The position numbers and the translations under genes are program-made. Below are positions 34,994-47,619 of a DNA stretch of 64,000 bases, one piece after another; the first letter of the stretch is position 1; each line of letters begins with the position of its first letter. The DNA lies in NCBI GenBank assembly GCA_004194705.1, contig SADC01000085.1:1-64000 (forward strand), written 5' to 3'. The notes beneath the pieces are model-generated. The model saw nothing but the letters and a program-made list of their open reading frames with translations. It was not told the DNA's origin and searched no databases. This DNA comes from Ditylenchus dipsaci (taxonomy: Eukaryota > Nematoda > Chromadorea > Rhabditida > Anguinidae).

Positions 34994-37900
34994 TCACTTC
35001 CAAATCTGAGCCAATTGTTCAAAGTGAGTGTCGGTCATTGTGGAAGGGTGAATAGCATATTTGTCGACCTTTCTAGAGCCATACCTACTTCTATCAGCCG
35101 CATTAATATCATTTTTCTTGTTGTTAGCACAGCATATCCGGACATCTCCCATCAGTATTTCCATTACTTGCCTGTTCCTCACAATAAATGTCAGTAAAAA
35201 TATCAGTCCGTAGATGTCGGCGAAGGCGTACATAAACTAAAAACAGTCTTTTAATATAATATTTTTTTAGTTTAAAAACTATAAATATAATTGGTACTTA
35301 TTCGGATCGTAGCCGAACTTCATTTTTCCTACTTTATATCAAATAAAAAAATAATTTGTTTCTATTGTCTAGCGTTCAGTAACATAGTATCAAGCAATTT
35401 GGTTCCAAAAGTGGTAAAAAAATTTCATCGCCTTAAAACAGTAGTCTCCACGAAAATTTCTTGATGTAGCTGACCAAATGTGAACAAGAAGTCCGGCATT
35501 CCTATTTATGCCGACATATTTATTTGGGGAGGGTAGAGGGGTGTATTGTTTACTTTCTCCACAAAACTATTCCTAACATCAACACAACGCAAATTAAACT
35601 CGAACACAATCGCAAGAAACCAGCTAAAAACAAAAGGCACAACAGTTGCTAACATAATAATGATGAAAAGTTGAAAAAATGAAATATTGGAGGTCGGCAC
35701 GATACGAACAAGTACCATAGAATTATAAACAAGGCTTATAAACAAATTATAAATCAACAAAGCAAGCAGATTTTTTTAGGCTTTCAGAATATTAGCAATC
35801 GAATAACTGGAATTTTCGAACAGCACGATCATAAATATTTTGACTGTTGAGTTGTAATTGGTGTTGTAAGTGGCACCGGTGCCGAAATTTTTGGAGCCGG
35901 TGCCGTGAGCTAGTGCCGGTGACGCAATTCTAGGATTTACAACACTGGTCGTAATATCAGAAGGCTTTCATTACGACCTCATTACAAACCATCAGAGTTA
36001 TTGAACAAACCAATTTGTAAAAATATTTGAAAATGATTTACCGTATTTCCTCTAATTGAAGCCCGGTGCTTCTACTTTATGGGTGCCCTCCAGGGAAGGG
36101 GGGCTTATATTAGAGGGGGGGGGGCTTGTATTAGAGGGAACGGGGCTTTTATTTTTGAACTCACTGCGCGAAGGCTCGTAAAAAATTTTGAGTCATAATT
36201 TTTTTACGCCATCTTCTGATCGCTTCTAATTTTCACAAAAAGTTGTTGAAACAACGTTTAAACATCAAAAGCACTTACAGTATTTCCTCTAATAGACTCC
36301 CTCCGTCTTATTTAAAATTGTGTTTGTGGCAATGCGTTTTTGACCTATTTTTTTAAGACTGCTAACAGTCAAGTCACTGCTCATTTTGTAGCCAGTGAGA
36401 TGAGCTACAAAATGAGTGGTGACTTACAAAAGAGCAGTCTTCAAAAAACAAGTCGAAAACACAATGCCAAGAACACGATTTCGGATAGGCGAGAGGGGGG
36501 GGTGGGCTTCTATTAGAGGTAATACGGTATCCTATATTCATAGTTCACCCACTGTTTCTCTCGGAGGCGTTCTACAGTCAAAACTCCCATTAACATACAC
36601 CCTTGGGACCGGGACTAGCCGTATGTAAATGAGAGGTGTATGTTAGTGGGAGAGTATGTAATAAGGAAATCACTATGATCAGACCAATAGATCTTAGCCA
36701 GCCGTATATTAATGGGAGTTTTGACTGTACCTGAATTTATTTTGGTTATGTTAAGTTATGGCCTATTAAAAGTGTTCGAATTTCTTGACTCACCCTGTAC
36801 TTTTAAAAAAAAGGTTAGAAAATAAAAAAAGGGCGAGACAATAATTTGCTGCGAAATTAAGATAATTTTGTGCGAAATATCGTTAGGACTTCAAACCAAC
36901 AAAGTACCCGCTAAAATAGTACTTGACTCGATGTACTTTTTGCTTTTAAATTCTATCATTCACAAGTATTTCATCGATCCACTTCGAAAGATGCGCTTAG
37001 CAAATACATAAAGACATTCTTTGTATCTTTCACCACGTTTAGCAACACCAATTTATCGAGAAAAAAAATTGATTCTGGGGTTTATATCAAAAAGGGGGCT
37101 TATATTTTTAAGATACCCACTAGAGGGGGGGGGGGGGCTATATTAGAGGGGGTGCTTTTATATTTTGGATGACCTCCAGAGGGGCTTATATTAGAAGGGG
37201 AGGCTTATAATAGGAGGGAGACTTCTATTAGAGGAAATACGGTATTTTAAAATTAGAAAGACAACTTATTATTAACTATGTTATATGACTTTGCTTTAGG
37301 AACTTTTCACTATGTAAAAGCTGTTTTTAGAGATATTCTGCTTTTTATGAATACCACTTTATCTGCTAAGGTTTGCTTTTTTAAATTTTCTGCAGAAAAA
37401 TATGAAAACTAAAACTCACTTGGAACAAAAACGTGTCGGTAAATACAATGGATGTGCCTCCTTCTTCCACGTAATCTGTGAACATTTTTCTGACAAAATA
37501 CAAACCAAAAGTAAAACCAACAGCATTTAACCCAATAACTGGTATCACTGATCTTAAATTGTAGCATTTTTATTATGTATTCTTTAAAAACTAAAATCAC
37601 CTCAAAGTTCTGACATTTTCACTGAATTGATATCTTTTAGCGAGCTGTCCACCCAGCCATTGTTCGCTTTTTTTCTTGTTAAATTTATAAAGAATGACTA
37701 GACCGATAAAACCAGTCAAACTGGCTGTGACAGCCCACACCCAGAATACTAATATAGTGGTGGGATGAAGGACGGAGGTGTGACAGGAGACCATGCTTGT
37801 AAAAACGTTGAAATTTCCAGCTACCACAAGATCGTAAATAAATAAGGTGAACACCAAGATGATGCAAAAAGCGTACTAAAATAAGAGAATTTGTTTGATT

Positions 37901-38941
37901 AGTTAAATATTTCTTTTTCTTCTTCTTCCAAAACTTACTGAAGTCACAATAATCCCAAACCAATGCAACTGTGTTTGGACTCATAATTTTGCAAAAACGT
38001 AGCTAAAAATCGCTCAAGCAACACCAAAAGGTCAGAATTGGCAGATAAAATAACACCAGTGTCATGAACCAATTTAGTGACAAGGCATATAGTATTTTTT
38101 AGAAAAAGCACTCCAGTGGGCTCAGTAGTCGAAAGTTTCTTCTCAGGAGCTATGTCCATCAACCAAATATTTAGTTCATCTCCTATGCGACCAAGTGAAA
38201 TAAGATTGTACTGCATGAAGAATGTGTAGGACTAAACGCGGAGGTTTTTTAATTTTTACTTTACTTTTTGTCAAAATTTTAAGATTTTCGATATTTTGTT
38301 ATTTTTCAGATTTACTAAGTAATTTGATGAAAAAAGGCCTGGAACATATTTTTGGTCTGAAATGTCAGCACTCTTAGGCGTAATTAAGCTTCCACCTGGT
38401 AAATCTGCTGTAAAGCTACATGTTTGATTTTCATTTTAGCTCATATGTTAGGAGTAAAATTATTTTAGAGAGCTAAATCACCGTTTAATTTTTGAACTAT
38501 AAAAATTACGAATTTTTCAATAATTTAATATTGTTAAAAACGCAACCTCAATTTTATATTTTCAGAAAAACATTTCAAAAACTAGGCTTTGCTCGGATGG
38601 TCAGAAAATTACAAAAGGGTTTAAAATTAGAAATTTCAAACTTTAGAATCTAAAGTTTAGATTTTAAAGGATTGAGGGGGGCATTTCGGGCTTCGATATT
38701 TTTAAGACCTCGACTAAAATAACAAAACTTTCGAGTCCTATGCTCGTTAGATGAGTTCTAAAATCCAAAGGAAATTTACCAGTACTATCCTCAAATTAAC
38801 ATGAATAAGTGTAGCTTTTCTCAACCGACAAATAACGTAAGTAGCCAGCACAAAGTTGACTGCAGTAAAAATCCAGTGTAAAGATATCAATATTTGATGT
38901 TTACTGACAATAAAAGCATCTTTTATAGAACTATTATCCAT
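34994..38941 (-). CDS. Seven-pass chemoreceptor of the nematode sre family
   Basis: Five exons: 38780-38941 (MDNSSIKDAF; TM1 WIFTAVNFVLATYVICRL; VNLRIVL), 37937-38231 (TM2-TM3, then LLVLLERFLATFLQNYE), 37601-37875 (TM4 remainder and TM5, then LAKRYQFSENVRTL), 37420-37552 (TM6 around VIGLNAVGFTFGLYF) and 34994-35236 (TM7 IYGLIFLLTFIV, then a Cys/Lys/Arg-rich tail to TGA). ERxxAT...YE after TM3 and RYQxxENxRTLR before TM6 are the family signature. Splice phases agree at every junction (for example AG plus A makes Arg between exons 3 and 4). One base is missing near 37980: restoring it reads QTQLHWFGIIVTS into TM4. Length about 365 residues, as expected. The last intron (2.2 kb) holds nested MITEs. 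Likely a sensory-neuron membrane receptor, ligand unknown. Confidence 0.85.
35506..35760 (-). CDS. Orphan membrane exon inside the receptor's last intron
   Basis: An open frame with two strong hydrophobic segments (LLALLIYNLFISLVYNSMVL and FIIIMLATVVPFVFSWFL) then FNLRCVDVRNSFVEKVNN. The seven membrane segments of the surrounding receptor are complete without it, and I could not find splice sites connecting it. It may be a relic exon of another receptor or a short gene on its own. Confidence 0.3.
   Translation of the reverse strand: MLIYNLFISLVYNSMVLVRIVPTSNISFFQLFIIIMLATVVPFVFSWFLAIVFEFNLRCVDVRNSFVEKVNNTPLYPPQINMSA
36278..36527. mobile_element. Inner CCGTATTTCC MITE, TA target
   Basis: Left CAGTATTTCCTCTAATAGAC and right CTTCTATTAGAGGTAATACGG. 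It contains the small palindrome at 36334-36450 related to 34605-34883. Confidence 0.7.
36575..36727. mobile_element. Pogo/Tigger-like MITE, TA target
   Basis: TA-CAGTCAAAACTCCCATTAA to TTAATGGGAGTTTTGACTG-TA, 153 bp with perfect outer inverted repeats, so a young copy. Confidence 0.85.
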
Positions 38942-39508
38942 TTTAGACCTCAAGCGAACAAAAATATCAAAAGTAACCAATAAGGACCAACAATCAGTTT
39001 CTTGAATAATTTATCAGCAAAAGCAGAAAATACATTTAGTATGAGACCAAAAAAATATTTTTTCAAGCCTCAGGAGCCTGTGCAAGCTTCTCTAACATTT
39101 TATTGTTGATGAGTTCTTTTGAAAGAAGCACTAATGAAGGGATTTGAAGATGTCTAAAAGGGTATTGCGTTTAGCTCAATGCTGCTAAACCAAACAGCAG
39201 GAAGTTACGCAAGAGAACTAGGTTGAACACACGTTCGTAATCCTGGTTTAAAACAGTAAAAGCTATATATAAAATTAATCCTTTTTGAAATAATTTGAAC
39301 AAAATATTGATGCGATGGGTTAGCAAACTTGTGGCTTGGCTTGTATTCTTCTTATTTTCAAAAAAAGCGAGCAAACTTGTGTGATTACATTTTTTCCCGC
39401 ATAAATTGAAGTGCCCCACTTTGGGTGCACCCCTTGAAATTTTTCTAAGTAAATCAAAAATGCAAAAAAAGTTTTTACGCATTAAGGCTTAGGCAAGGGT
39501 AGGCCAGC

Positions 39509-39660
39509 GGCTACCAGACAATTTCTAATATTTTTAGAATTTGTCGCGCGACATTTCTAATATTTTTCGGTAAATTCGGTTGTTTGTCCCGAATTTACCG
39601 AAAAATATTAGAAAATGTCGCACGACAAATTCTAAAAATATTAGAAATTGTCTGGTAGCC
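39509..39660. mobile_element. Near-perfect 152-bp hairpin element
   Basis: GGCTACCAGACAATTTCTAA at the left and TTAGAAATTGTCTGGTAGCC at the right continue inward almost without mismatch to a short loop near 39585. The outer flank AGGCAAGGGTAGGCCAGC matches the ends of the element at 25997-26102, suggesting nesting. Confidence 0.8.
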
Positions 39661-40039
39661 AGGCCAGCGCCCTTTAAGACGGACTCAAAAATCCGTCTTT
39701 TTAATAAAAAAAAACCCAAAGAGGTGGGAGAGGGTGCACTTCATATAAGGGAGATTGGTGCACTTCAAGGATGGTGCATTCACATGATTCACATACTTGA
39801 TGCAGGGAGGAGAGCATAAGCGTTAGTAGTTTTTGGCCTGAAATAGTTTGCGAATCCGGATCCACCTAGAAAATTCGGTTTAGGTAACTCCTTATCTGAG
39901 GCATTATCCCTTGGAAAAGGCATAATGCGAACTCACGCATTTGGAAATTCTCGGTGAAATGACAAATTTTTATTTGATGTCAAAGTTTTTTTTGTAGAGT
40001 TTTAAATACAATACATATGTTTTTTGGCCCAAAATAGTG

Positions 40040-40270
40040 TTGCAGGTTCGATCCCGCATGCATATACTTTACTTTTTTTTGGCTTGTTTAACCAGTTCTA
40101 GAGGTAATTTGGATCGCTGATTCCGAATCTGGCGTTAAAAAAAAGTCTTATTACTTCTAAAACTGGTCAAACAAGTCAAAATAAATAGCATGTTACCAGG
40201 TGGGATCGAACCTGTAACACCATTTTCAAACAAAAACACAAATGCTTACGCACTGCGCCACCAAGGCCAC
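40040..40270 (-). mobile_element. Palindromic element with tRNA-like sequence in both arms
   Basis: Both arms contain GTGTT(G/A)CAGGTTCGATCCC (40050-40072 plus strand, 40200-40222 minus strand) and then GGCTTGTTTAACCAGTTCT/AGAACTGG-type inverted repeats up to a loop near 40120. On the minus strand the right part reads TTGGTGGCGCAGTGCGTAAG (A box), then about 35 nt on GGTTCGATCCC (B box), so it is tRNA-derived with pol III promoter potential. The acceptor stem does not pair well. Confidence 0.65.
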
Positions 40271-40540
40271 TTTTTCAAACCTCAATGGCTTTTCCTCCTC
40301 CTTAAAAGACTTGTTATAAAAAGTATATTATTTAAGAGTTTATTAATTTTTTTAATTAACCACATTTTCGGGGAGAAATTTGGATTTGTATATTTGTGAT
40401 ATGTATATTTGTTGACCAAATTCTTATATTTATTAACAAATCACAATAAAAAATAATTAAAGCCAAATGTTATTAACACCATCAAATGGTTCTTTGGTAG
40501 TCAGCAAACAGTAATTTAAAGATAAAGCACTATTAGCATT

Positions 40541-43500
40541 TTAAAATATTATGATTGGTAAGTTGGATTTCTGGCCTGCTTGCATAGAATTAATAACACA
40601 TGTACAACCCTGAGGCACCAAAATTTGGTCTCTCATTGTAAACATTACACCGGACTGGGCAAAAAGTTCTTGTTTAACCAGCGCTTTTTTCCAACCTGTA
40701 ATTTATTATTATAACTTAGCCTTTTTTAATAAGCTGCAAAAAACGAACGATATATAGTAGCACAGGTGGAATCGACGGCACAAAAGCTGTCTCCTTCAGA
40801 TGAGCAATAGGCTATTTTGAACTTTTGATCAGGTTCTAAGTTCACAAAAGATTTTGTTGATCTGCCTTAATAGTTGTGAGATTGAAAAAAATTGTTTAGA
40901 AAGCGTAGTTACTTCGGGGCCAGCACCGACCTGACAATTTAATGACTTTCTTTATCCGATGTCTAGCGCCAAATTCTGGTCAGTTCAAACTTTTTTGTTT
41001 GTTAAGTATGCGTGTTTTTGTCGCATTTAGAGAAAATTTCAAAACCGACAGTTTTTATAACTGTAGTAATAATAATACGAACAATTTGTTAGCAACGAGA
41101 CACAAAAAATTAGTCTGACGTCACAAAACTGCCTATTTGAGTCCAATGTTACTACCCTCCAAAAAACCAGGAAAAAGTTTTAATTGAGGCGTGTTATATT
41201 GAGCGAAGCTTTTTTTATTTTCTCTGCTAGGCCGATATTTTCTAAAAAACCTGCTACCTTATATAGTCTTATATAGATTTTTGGCATGTGTGGGTGCGTG
41301 CTTAACGCTTTTTTGACTTCGGAGACCAGAATGGGTCGTAGAGGTTGAAACCATTTTTGTCGATAACACCATTCTGTTCCACAGAATGCCAGCTCCGAAA
41401 ATACGCGTTTTAAGAGGGCATATGCCTACTTTTAGGAAGTCATGGGATTGGGATCATGAAAATCCGGACTAAATTAAAAACTTTTTTGTCTCTAGCGTGA
41501 TTTAAAACAGTCAATTTCGAACTTTCAGAGCTGTTTTTAAGCAAATTGATCACGCTGAGCACGATTTTGTTGTCAAAAATTAAGTACTGTCTGTTGCAAA
41601 AATGTCTGTTTAGGCGCTGAAAGGCACCTTCTAACACTAGAATTACCAATATGGTGCTCCAACCTCAAGGGTACACCCCGACCACAGGGACGATGCCCGG
41701 ACCACGTCGATAAACCCACAATCTCCAGGATGGTACCCGAACCACCAAGATATGTCCCAAACCACGTGGTACCGCCTAGCCCTCAGGATGCTACCCGAAT
41801 CACCAAAATGGGGCCCAAACTACGTAGATACAGTCTAACAACCAGAACGGGGCCTGAACAACCAGAATGGGGCACGAACCACCTGGAAACTACCCAAACT
41901 ACCAGGACAGCACCCGAATCACCACGGTGGGGCTCTAATCACCAAGATAGGCCCCGAACCACAAGGATACCTTACAACCACTAAGATGGGCCCTAACCAC
42001 GTGGAAACCCCAAACCACCAGGTTAGGGGCCCGAACCAAGTGGAAAGTACTCGAACTACCCACATAGCACCCGAACCACCAGGAAAGTACCCGAGGAGGA
42101 GGGTGCGGTAAGTTTGTAGGCGATAGGAAGGGGGTGTCCCCAGGAAGAGGTAGCCAGGACGAAAAGGGGTACCCAAAAGGGGTTATCTGGGGGTGGGGCG
42201 ATATGTGATGGATTGACACATATCCCCATTAAAATTTCGAAATGCGATAGAGCGCCTATATGCGCCTGTGGTCTCTAGTAACATTTAATAAAGATTTTGT
42301 AACTTCTTGGTACAGATTATTTTGTTTATATAGCATGTTATTCATATAGCATGTTACGTACCGTTTGAGTCTAGAAGCCATGATAATTTTATACCTTGTC
42401 TTAATGGCTGGTTCAGAAACTCGGAGTTGGAGTAGGAGTCCGAGTGGGAGTAAGGGGTGTTCTTATGCAAAATACTCCAACGACGGATTTCTAAACGGAT
42501 CATAGGCAATCTTGACTGATAGATGGTAGAAAATTCAAAAAATTTACAAAAATGTCTAACTAAAATAATTGAAAATTTTCATGTTAAATATTTCGAAGTA
42601 AAAAACTGTGTGTCGCAAACTCAAAAAATATTGAAATTGTTATTGTGGTCAACAGCAATGTTTTTTATGATAATTTAGAACCTAATCTAATTTATTTTAT
42701 TTTATTCTGCTATCAAGATGAATTTGCAGTCATTATTCGCAAAACAATATATTGTTATCATAAAATATTCAATTTATGCCTGCTCTTTGCCCTTATCTAG
42801 CTGTGAAAAACAAGAATTTAGTGATTTGCACTGCATACGTATAACTACTTGTTTATTTCTTTATGTTTTGCCATTTTATCACGTGACTAATAAATGTTCC
42901 CACATTAGCCTTTTTTTAAAGGAAGTAAATAATTTTTTGCAGCTTACAACTATCAGCCAAATAACGTTAGTACAAACACGGCGGAGTAAATTCTTGAACG
43001 ACTTCTGTGAACGAAACAAAAGATTGTCGAATTAGAATTTTCAAATTTGTAGTTACCGTATTTATTTTGATAAAATTTACAATCTCTAAAATAAAGACAG
43101 TGGTCAAAATTAAAAGTAAAAGATCTATAACGGTCTTTTATACTAATAAAAAGTTTTATTTAGCTAGCTTTAACCATATATAATTTTTATTTAATTTTTC
43201 CGATTACCGTATTTTCCCTACTTCCGTCCTACTTTCCCCGGTCGGAATTTTTAACTATCCGAAAATCAGAAAAAATTTGGGTTGATCTCGACATTTTTGG
43301 GTGAAAATACAAAATCTAAAGAGTGGAATCGGTAGGGCTTGTGGGAGTTAAGATAATGAAATTCAAGATATAGACTCTTTCAAGTAGAAATACGGTACTT
43401 TACCTACAAAAGGGGGGGGGGTAGGCGAAATTCCCATTTTTCTGATGTTTTCCGATTTCCGAAATGATGAAGCGAAATTTAGAAATTGTGGAAGAAAAAG

Positions 43501-44140
43501 TTAAATTGTTGCAAATTTTTGATGGCATTCTATGGAAATAAAAATTTCCATCATTAATCCAAATTTAGAAAATGCCGCTGAGCACAAAAACTGTAGTCAT
43601 TTATAGAAAACGCTTAATTAGTGATCATCCAGGGAATTTGTTCAACTATAAATTTTTTCTTCCACTTGGAATATTTTTTGCGATTGTGTACATTTCCGAA
43701 ATAAAACAATTTTTCAATTCAAATTCAAGGAGTAGCTCAAAAAATTTCAAAATCACCAAAATATATACTAACCAATAGATTTTATCATAGTGGCATTTTT
43801 GTCTGTGATTTCCATGCAAGGTGCTGACTTGGAAACATCTTTCATGTGAGAGTGGGAGAATAGTTCCTGCTGAATGGCTGCCAAAACTTCTTCTGTAAAA
43901 ACCAGTAAAAACTAGACGAAGATTTCAAGAGATTGTAAAAAGCTCACCGTAATCATCCTTAGCTTCGCTTGAAGCTGTAGAGGATGCTTCAAAAGACTGC
44001 CTTTTGTACATTTTATTTTTGAGTTGTGTTGCATAAGCAGATGAAAAGGCAATTAATACTGCTAGATTAAAGTAGAAAATAGGACTCTTTGTGCAATGAA
44101 CGTTAAAAGGCTGAACAGACTTCAGTAGCATAATGCACAA
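40541..44140 (-). CDS. Secreted cystine-knot protein, Spaetzle-like, paralog 1
   Basis: Four exons: 43948-44140, 43773-43892, 40749-40866 and 40541-40695; all splice phases agree. An N-terminal hydrophobic stretch (FYFNLAVLIAFSSAYA) is a likely signal or anchor. A mid-region (EEVLAAIQQELFSHSHMKDV) is followed by Cys-rich sequence: KSAPCMEITDK, KIAYCSSEG, SFCAVDSTCATIY and LVPQGCTCVINSM, ending SNLPIIIF. The spacing, with a final CxC strand, fits a Spaetzle/neurotrophin-type cystine knot, so a secreted ligand is likely. The fold assignment is inference from cysteine pattern. The knot region is closely similar to the copy at 55115-56676, with the same intron positions. Intron 2 (2.9 kb) holds a minisatellite and a MITE. 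Start Met at 44138 or 44129. Confidence 0.75.
41640..42100. repeat. Degenerate minisatellite, about 20-25 bp unit
   Basis: Variants of CCCGAACCACCAGGATGG and CCCAAACCACGTGGA repeat for about 450 bp in intron 2 of the cystine-knot gene. The long frames across it on both strands are by-products of the repeat. Confidence 0.8.
43207..43395. mobile_element. MITE, CCGTATTTTCC ends, TA target
   Basis: TA-CCGTATTTTCCCTACTTC at the left and CAAGTAGAAATACGG-TA at the right, 189 bp, in intron 2 of the cystine-knot gene. Confidence 0.75.
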
Positions 44141-44444
44141 AGATTATTTAAGTGCTGCGTTATTTTATTGTGTAAAAAGCGACCTTAGGATCTTCAACAA
44201 AAAGTATCCAATCAGGGACTTCAGTAAACTTGTCTGCCTGCAAAATGTGTCTTAGCACAAATAATAAGTAATTTGACAGTCCACATTAAGACACTGTGCA
44301 TCTTGTTGTTCATAACTGTTTTTCGGGTTCAGGTACAATCAAGGCCAATAAGTACAGTGGGTCGTCCGGATAGTATTGCACGTATTTTAAAATAGTCGTA
44401 TCTCCTCATATTTTTTACCTTATTTGCCATTCTACTTTGTTTAA

Positions 44445-44693
44445 GGGACCATACTTGTGATGACAATGAGAATTTGGCAAATTCAAATGCGCGCGGGACA
44501 ATTTTTTTTTATTCCGAAATCGTTTTTGAAATCTGTAACAATGTATTAACATGAATGATCAAAAATAACAGACCAGACAGTGGAATCGAACCTAACATCG
44601 ACAATCACCACACAACGCTACTATACTATAAAAAAGTGTCCCGCGCGCATTTGAATTTGCCAAATTCTAATTGTCATCAACAAGTATGGTCCT
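44445..44693. mobile_element. TTAA-flanked palindrome with tRNA-like core
   Basis: Flanked by TTAA (44441-44444, 44694-44697). Arms of about 80 bp: GGACCATACTTG, GAATTTGGCAAATTCAAATG and CGCGCGGGACA, inverted at the right. On the minus strand the core reads TAGGTTCGATTCCACTGTCT (B box), preceded by a tRNA 3'-half-like sequence. Same terminus type as 47429-47619. Confidence 0.8.
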
Positions 44694-44697
44694 TTAA

Positions 44698-46640
44698 AGC
44701 CCTTTTTCTTCGTTGAAATGGTATATGAAAAATTTGTTTGGGTCATTCATCAAAAAAAAATTACTTTGAAAAATCGAAATGAAAAAGCCTGATTTACAAT
44801 TTCAGGATTTTTGAACATCCAAAAATAAAGCCCTGGAGGCTCTATTAGAGGAAATACGGTAAGTGCAAATGTTCACAATGCCATAATTTGTATAATGAAC
44901 AATGCCATAATAAAATTTGAAAAACCAAAAAATGAAAAGATTAGCGGATAATTTATAAAAATCAATACATCACCCTAATTATAGTTTGCTTTACGAGCTG
45001 GAATATGATGAGTGACTTTCTGCAATAACTATCTGTAAAGGTTTTGCCAAAAAAAACAACGATCCGAGAAAGAAAGACCGTTTACATCTGCGTGCGCCGT
45101 TTAAACACCTCCTTTCAGTCTGATATAGTTTATGGATGTTGCCTTAGGGAACCAATTAAGATCAATTCAGCATGAACTTAGGCGACCAGTGTGCGTTAGG
45201 ACAGACTCACGTGGGCCCTATACTAAAAAGGCACAGTTTTTTCCCTGGGTTCTTCCTGCTGAATTTCGAATTTTTTACGGATGACGGGCAGACTGAAACT
45301 AGGGCTGCCAACTGTACTTTGTTCAAAGATTTAGACTTTATTTGGGATCCCATATCTTTAAAAAATTTGAAATTTTTCACGTTAAAATCTTTATTCTTGG
45401 TGAGCGAAGCTTTCTAAGCACGGGATGAAGTGTCACTTTTGACAAAAATGACCGAGTTGTACTTTATTTTTTAAAATTTCCTTTATTTCCAAATTTTAGC
45501 TAACAACCTTGACTAAAACATATTTTAGACACATGTTGAACTCTGTCCTAAGGCACGCCGGCTAACTTTTGTTTAATGTAAAAAATTAAAAAAGGCAGAA
45601 GGACTAAGATGAAAAGTGGCCTTTTTTTCGTACACAACCCTCAAATATTTTTTGTTTCATTTATAGTCTGAAAAAAATGTTTGAGTGCATCCTAAAGTAA
45701 TCTGGCCTAATTTGCGCATAACCACAAAAATAAAAATTAACTACTAAAAAATTTAAGGAACTTAAAACGTAAGTTGAATAGTCAAACAATATGACTGCAA
45801 AAAATGTTCAAGCTATAAATAAATACAGTAAATAGCTCATTTCAATAATGATCCATCCGAAAAGGTAATCCTCAGAGGACAGGTTCCAAAAAGAGCTTTT
45901 ATTTACAGGTATGATATTTATTTAAAAAAGTGTAGAAATAAATTTCACTGGTTATCTAACAACAATGAGTAGTAGTGCTGTTTTGCCTTCACCTAATATA
46001 TTAGTAGTTTCTTTTTTCTTTTTGTTGGAAAAAGCAAGAAACAAATTAATTAGCATTTGTTATTACTCAAATGATAAGCTTCTAACTGGAGCTGGAGGAA
46101 ATGTAAGAAAAAATAAAGACAAGAATAGAACAGGCAGAACAACTGAACCAAAGAACCTTTGCAACATCCGACTTTAGGTGAAGCGTTTTGCCTTTTCAAC
46201 TGTCTATTTTAGTTGGTTTGATAGCCAATAGTCATTTAATTTGGTAAACTTGAACAGGCAATGAAATCCTACACATAAGCTGTAAATCATGAAAGCTTGT
46301 TAAAATTTAATTCCCTAAAAATTCTGCCTTTGCAATCTATGATTTTTGAAACTACCTAATAAACAATATATAAAGCTGGCATGGCATATCTCGTTACCAA
46401 GAACTGTTTGATTTTATGCTATATGTGGTCGCAATATCCCTTATATTATATAGAATCGAAGAAAGAGAAAAATAATTCCGAAAGAAATTCACAAAAATGC
46501 ACACAGTGGACCAAGAAAAAATATACCGATTGTATACTAAGGCCTTTATATTTTATACTATAAGGCCTAAGCCATAAAGCCAATCATGTTGTCTAAAAAG
46601 GCATGCTCAAAAAAATTAACTTCGGGACCAAGGCAAAATA
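44698..46640. other. Intergenic stretch, no gene seen
   Basis: Contains an isolated right end of a CCGTATTTCC element (CTATTAGAGGAAATACGG, ending 44860) and inverted fragments around 45176-45560 (TTAGGACAGACTC and GTCCTAAGGC). No supported exon. Confidence 0.4.
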
Positions 46641-46644
46641 TTAA

Positions 46645-47424
46645 CGCGTGACCATGAAGCTCGTGGCGGCTTTTCAAAGCTTTATCTTCTATCATTGTTG
46701 ACATCATATCTCTTTCTTCTAATACCATTTTAAAGCCCTTAATCTCCTCTTTCAAATGGCATATTAAACTGAGCTTGAATATTTTCAATAGGCCGTCTTT
46801 TGGATGCAATTACGAGTGAGGTCATTTTGAAAAGCTGACAAGTGTTTTCATCACTTTATGTGATCACATATTCTATCGAGTTTCGAGTGTCACAACAACA
46901 TCTTATCACTATGTTGTAGCGCAGCTCAAGCAACACAAAACCCATGCTACATACATTTTTTTCAAGATTTGAGCGTAGAGATAAAGCATTTCAGAAAAAT
47001 CAATTTCTCGGAAAAATAATCAAAATCTGAAAAATGGGGAAAAACTCGGATTTTGGTTATTTTTCCGAGAAATTGATTTTTTCCGAAATGCTTCATCTCT
47101 ACGCTCAAATTAAAAAAAAATTCTGTAGCCTGGGTTAGTGGCGCTTGAGCTGCGCTACAACATAGTCACAAGATGTTGTTGGGACACTCGAAACTTGATA
47201 AAATATGTGATCACATAAAGTAATGAAAACACTTGCCAACTTTTCAAAATGACCTCACTCGTAATTCGATCCAAAAGAAGACCTATTGAAAATATTCAAC
47301 CTCAGTTTAATATGCCATTTGAAAGAGGAGATTAAGGGCTTCAAATGGTATTAGAAAAAATATGATCCTAACATTGATAAAAGATAAGGCTTTGAAAAGC
47401 CGCCAAGAACTTTATGGTCACCCG
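46645..47424. mobile_element. TTAA-flanked foldback element (780 bp)
   Basis: Flanked by TTAA (46641-46644, 47425-47428). Left end CGCGTGACCATGAAGCTCG, right end ATGGTCACCCG. Arms of about 380 bp pair throughout (for example TGTGATCACATA and TTTCCGAGAAATTGATTTT) and meet near 47035. No coding frame. Confidence 0.85.
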
Positions 47425-47428
47425 TTAA

Positions 47429-47619
47429 AGGACCATGGTCTTTGCGCGCAGTGGCATATGCAAAATTTGAATTAGCGGGAAACACTTCTCTTTCGTCTAT
47501 CAGTGTACTCTTTTGAGTAATTCTAAACAGCTGGAAAGAGTACACTCATAGACAAAAGAGAAGTTTCCCCCGCCAATTCAAATTTTTCACATTCCACTGC
47601 GCGCAAAAACCATGGTCCT
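47429..47619. mobile_element. TTAA-flanked MITE with AGGACCATGG ends
   Basis: 191 bp; left AGGACCATGGTCTTTGCGCG, right CGCGCAAAAACCATGGTCCT, flanked by TTAA (47425-47428, 47620-47623). It shares its left TTAA with the adjacent foldback element. Confidence 0.85.

Larger units (their letters stand above)
36041..37242. mobile_element. Nested cluster of CCGTATTTCC MITEs
   Basis: The outer element has ends CCGTATTTCCTCTAATTGAA and TCTATTAGAGGAAATACGG with flanking TA. Inside lie a second family member (36278-36527, flanked by TA) and a CAGTCAAAA MITE (36575-36727). Long G runs follow TATTAGAGGG. All sit in the last intron of the sre-like gene. Confidence 0.75.
39000..40540. other. Intergenic stretch between the sre-like and cystine-knot genes
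   Basis: Holds the palindromes at 39509-39660 and 40040-40270. A short minus-strand frame near 39180-39310 (NQDYERVFNLVLLRNFLLF) is membrane-like but unsupported by splice sites. Confidence 0.4.

Noticed and set aside
41730..42219. Overlapping open frames on both strands at 41.7-42.2 kb
   Set aside because: They run through a degenerate 20-25 bp minisatellite and reflect its repeat period, not a gene.
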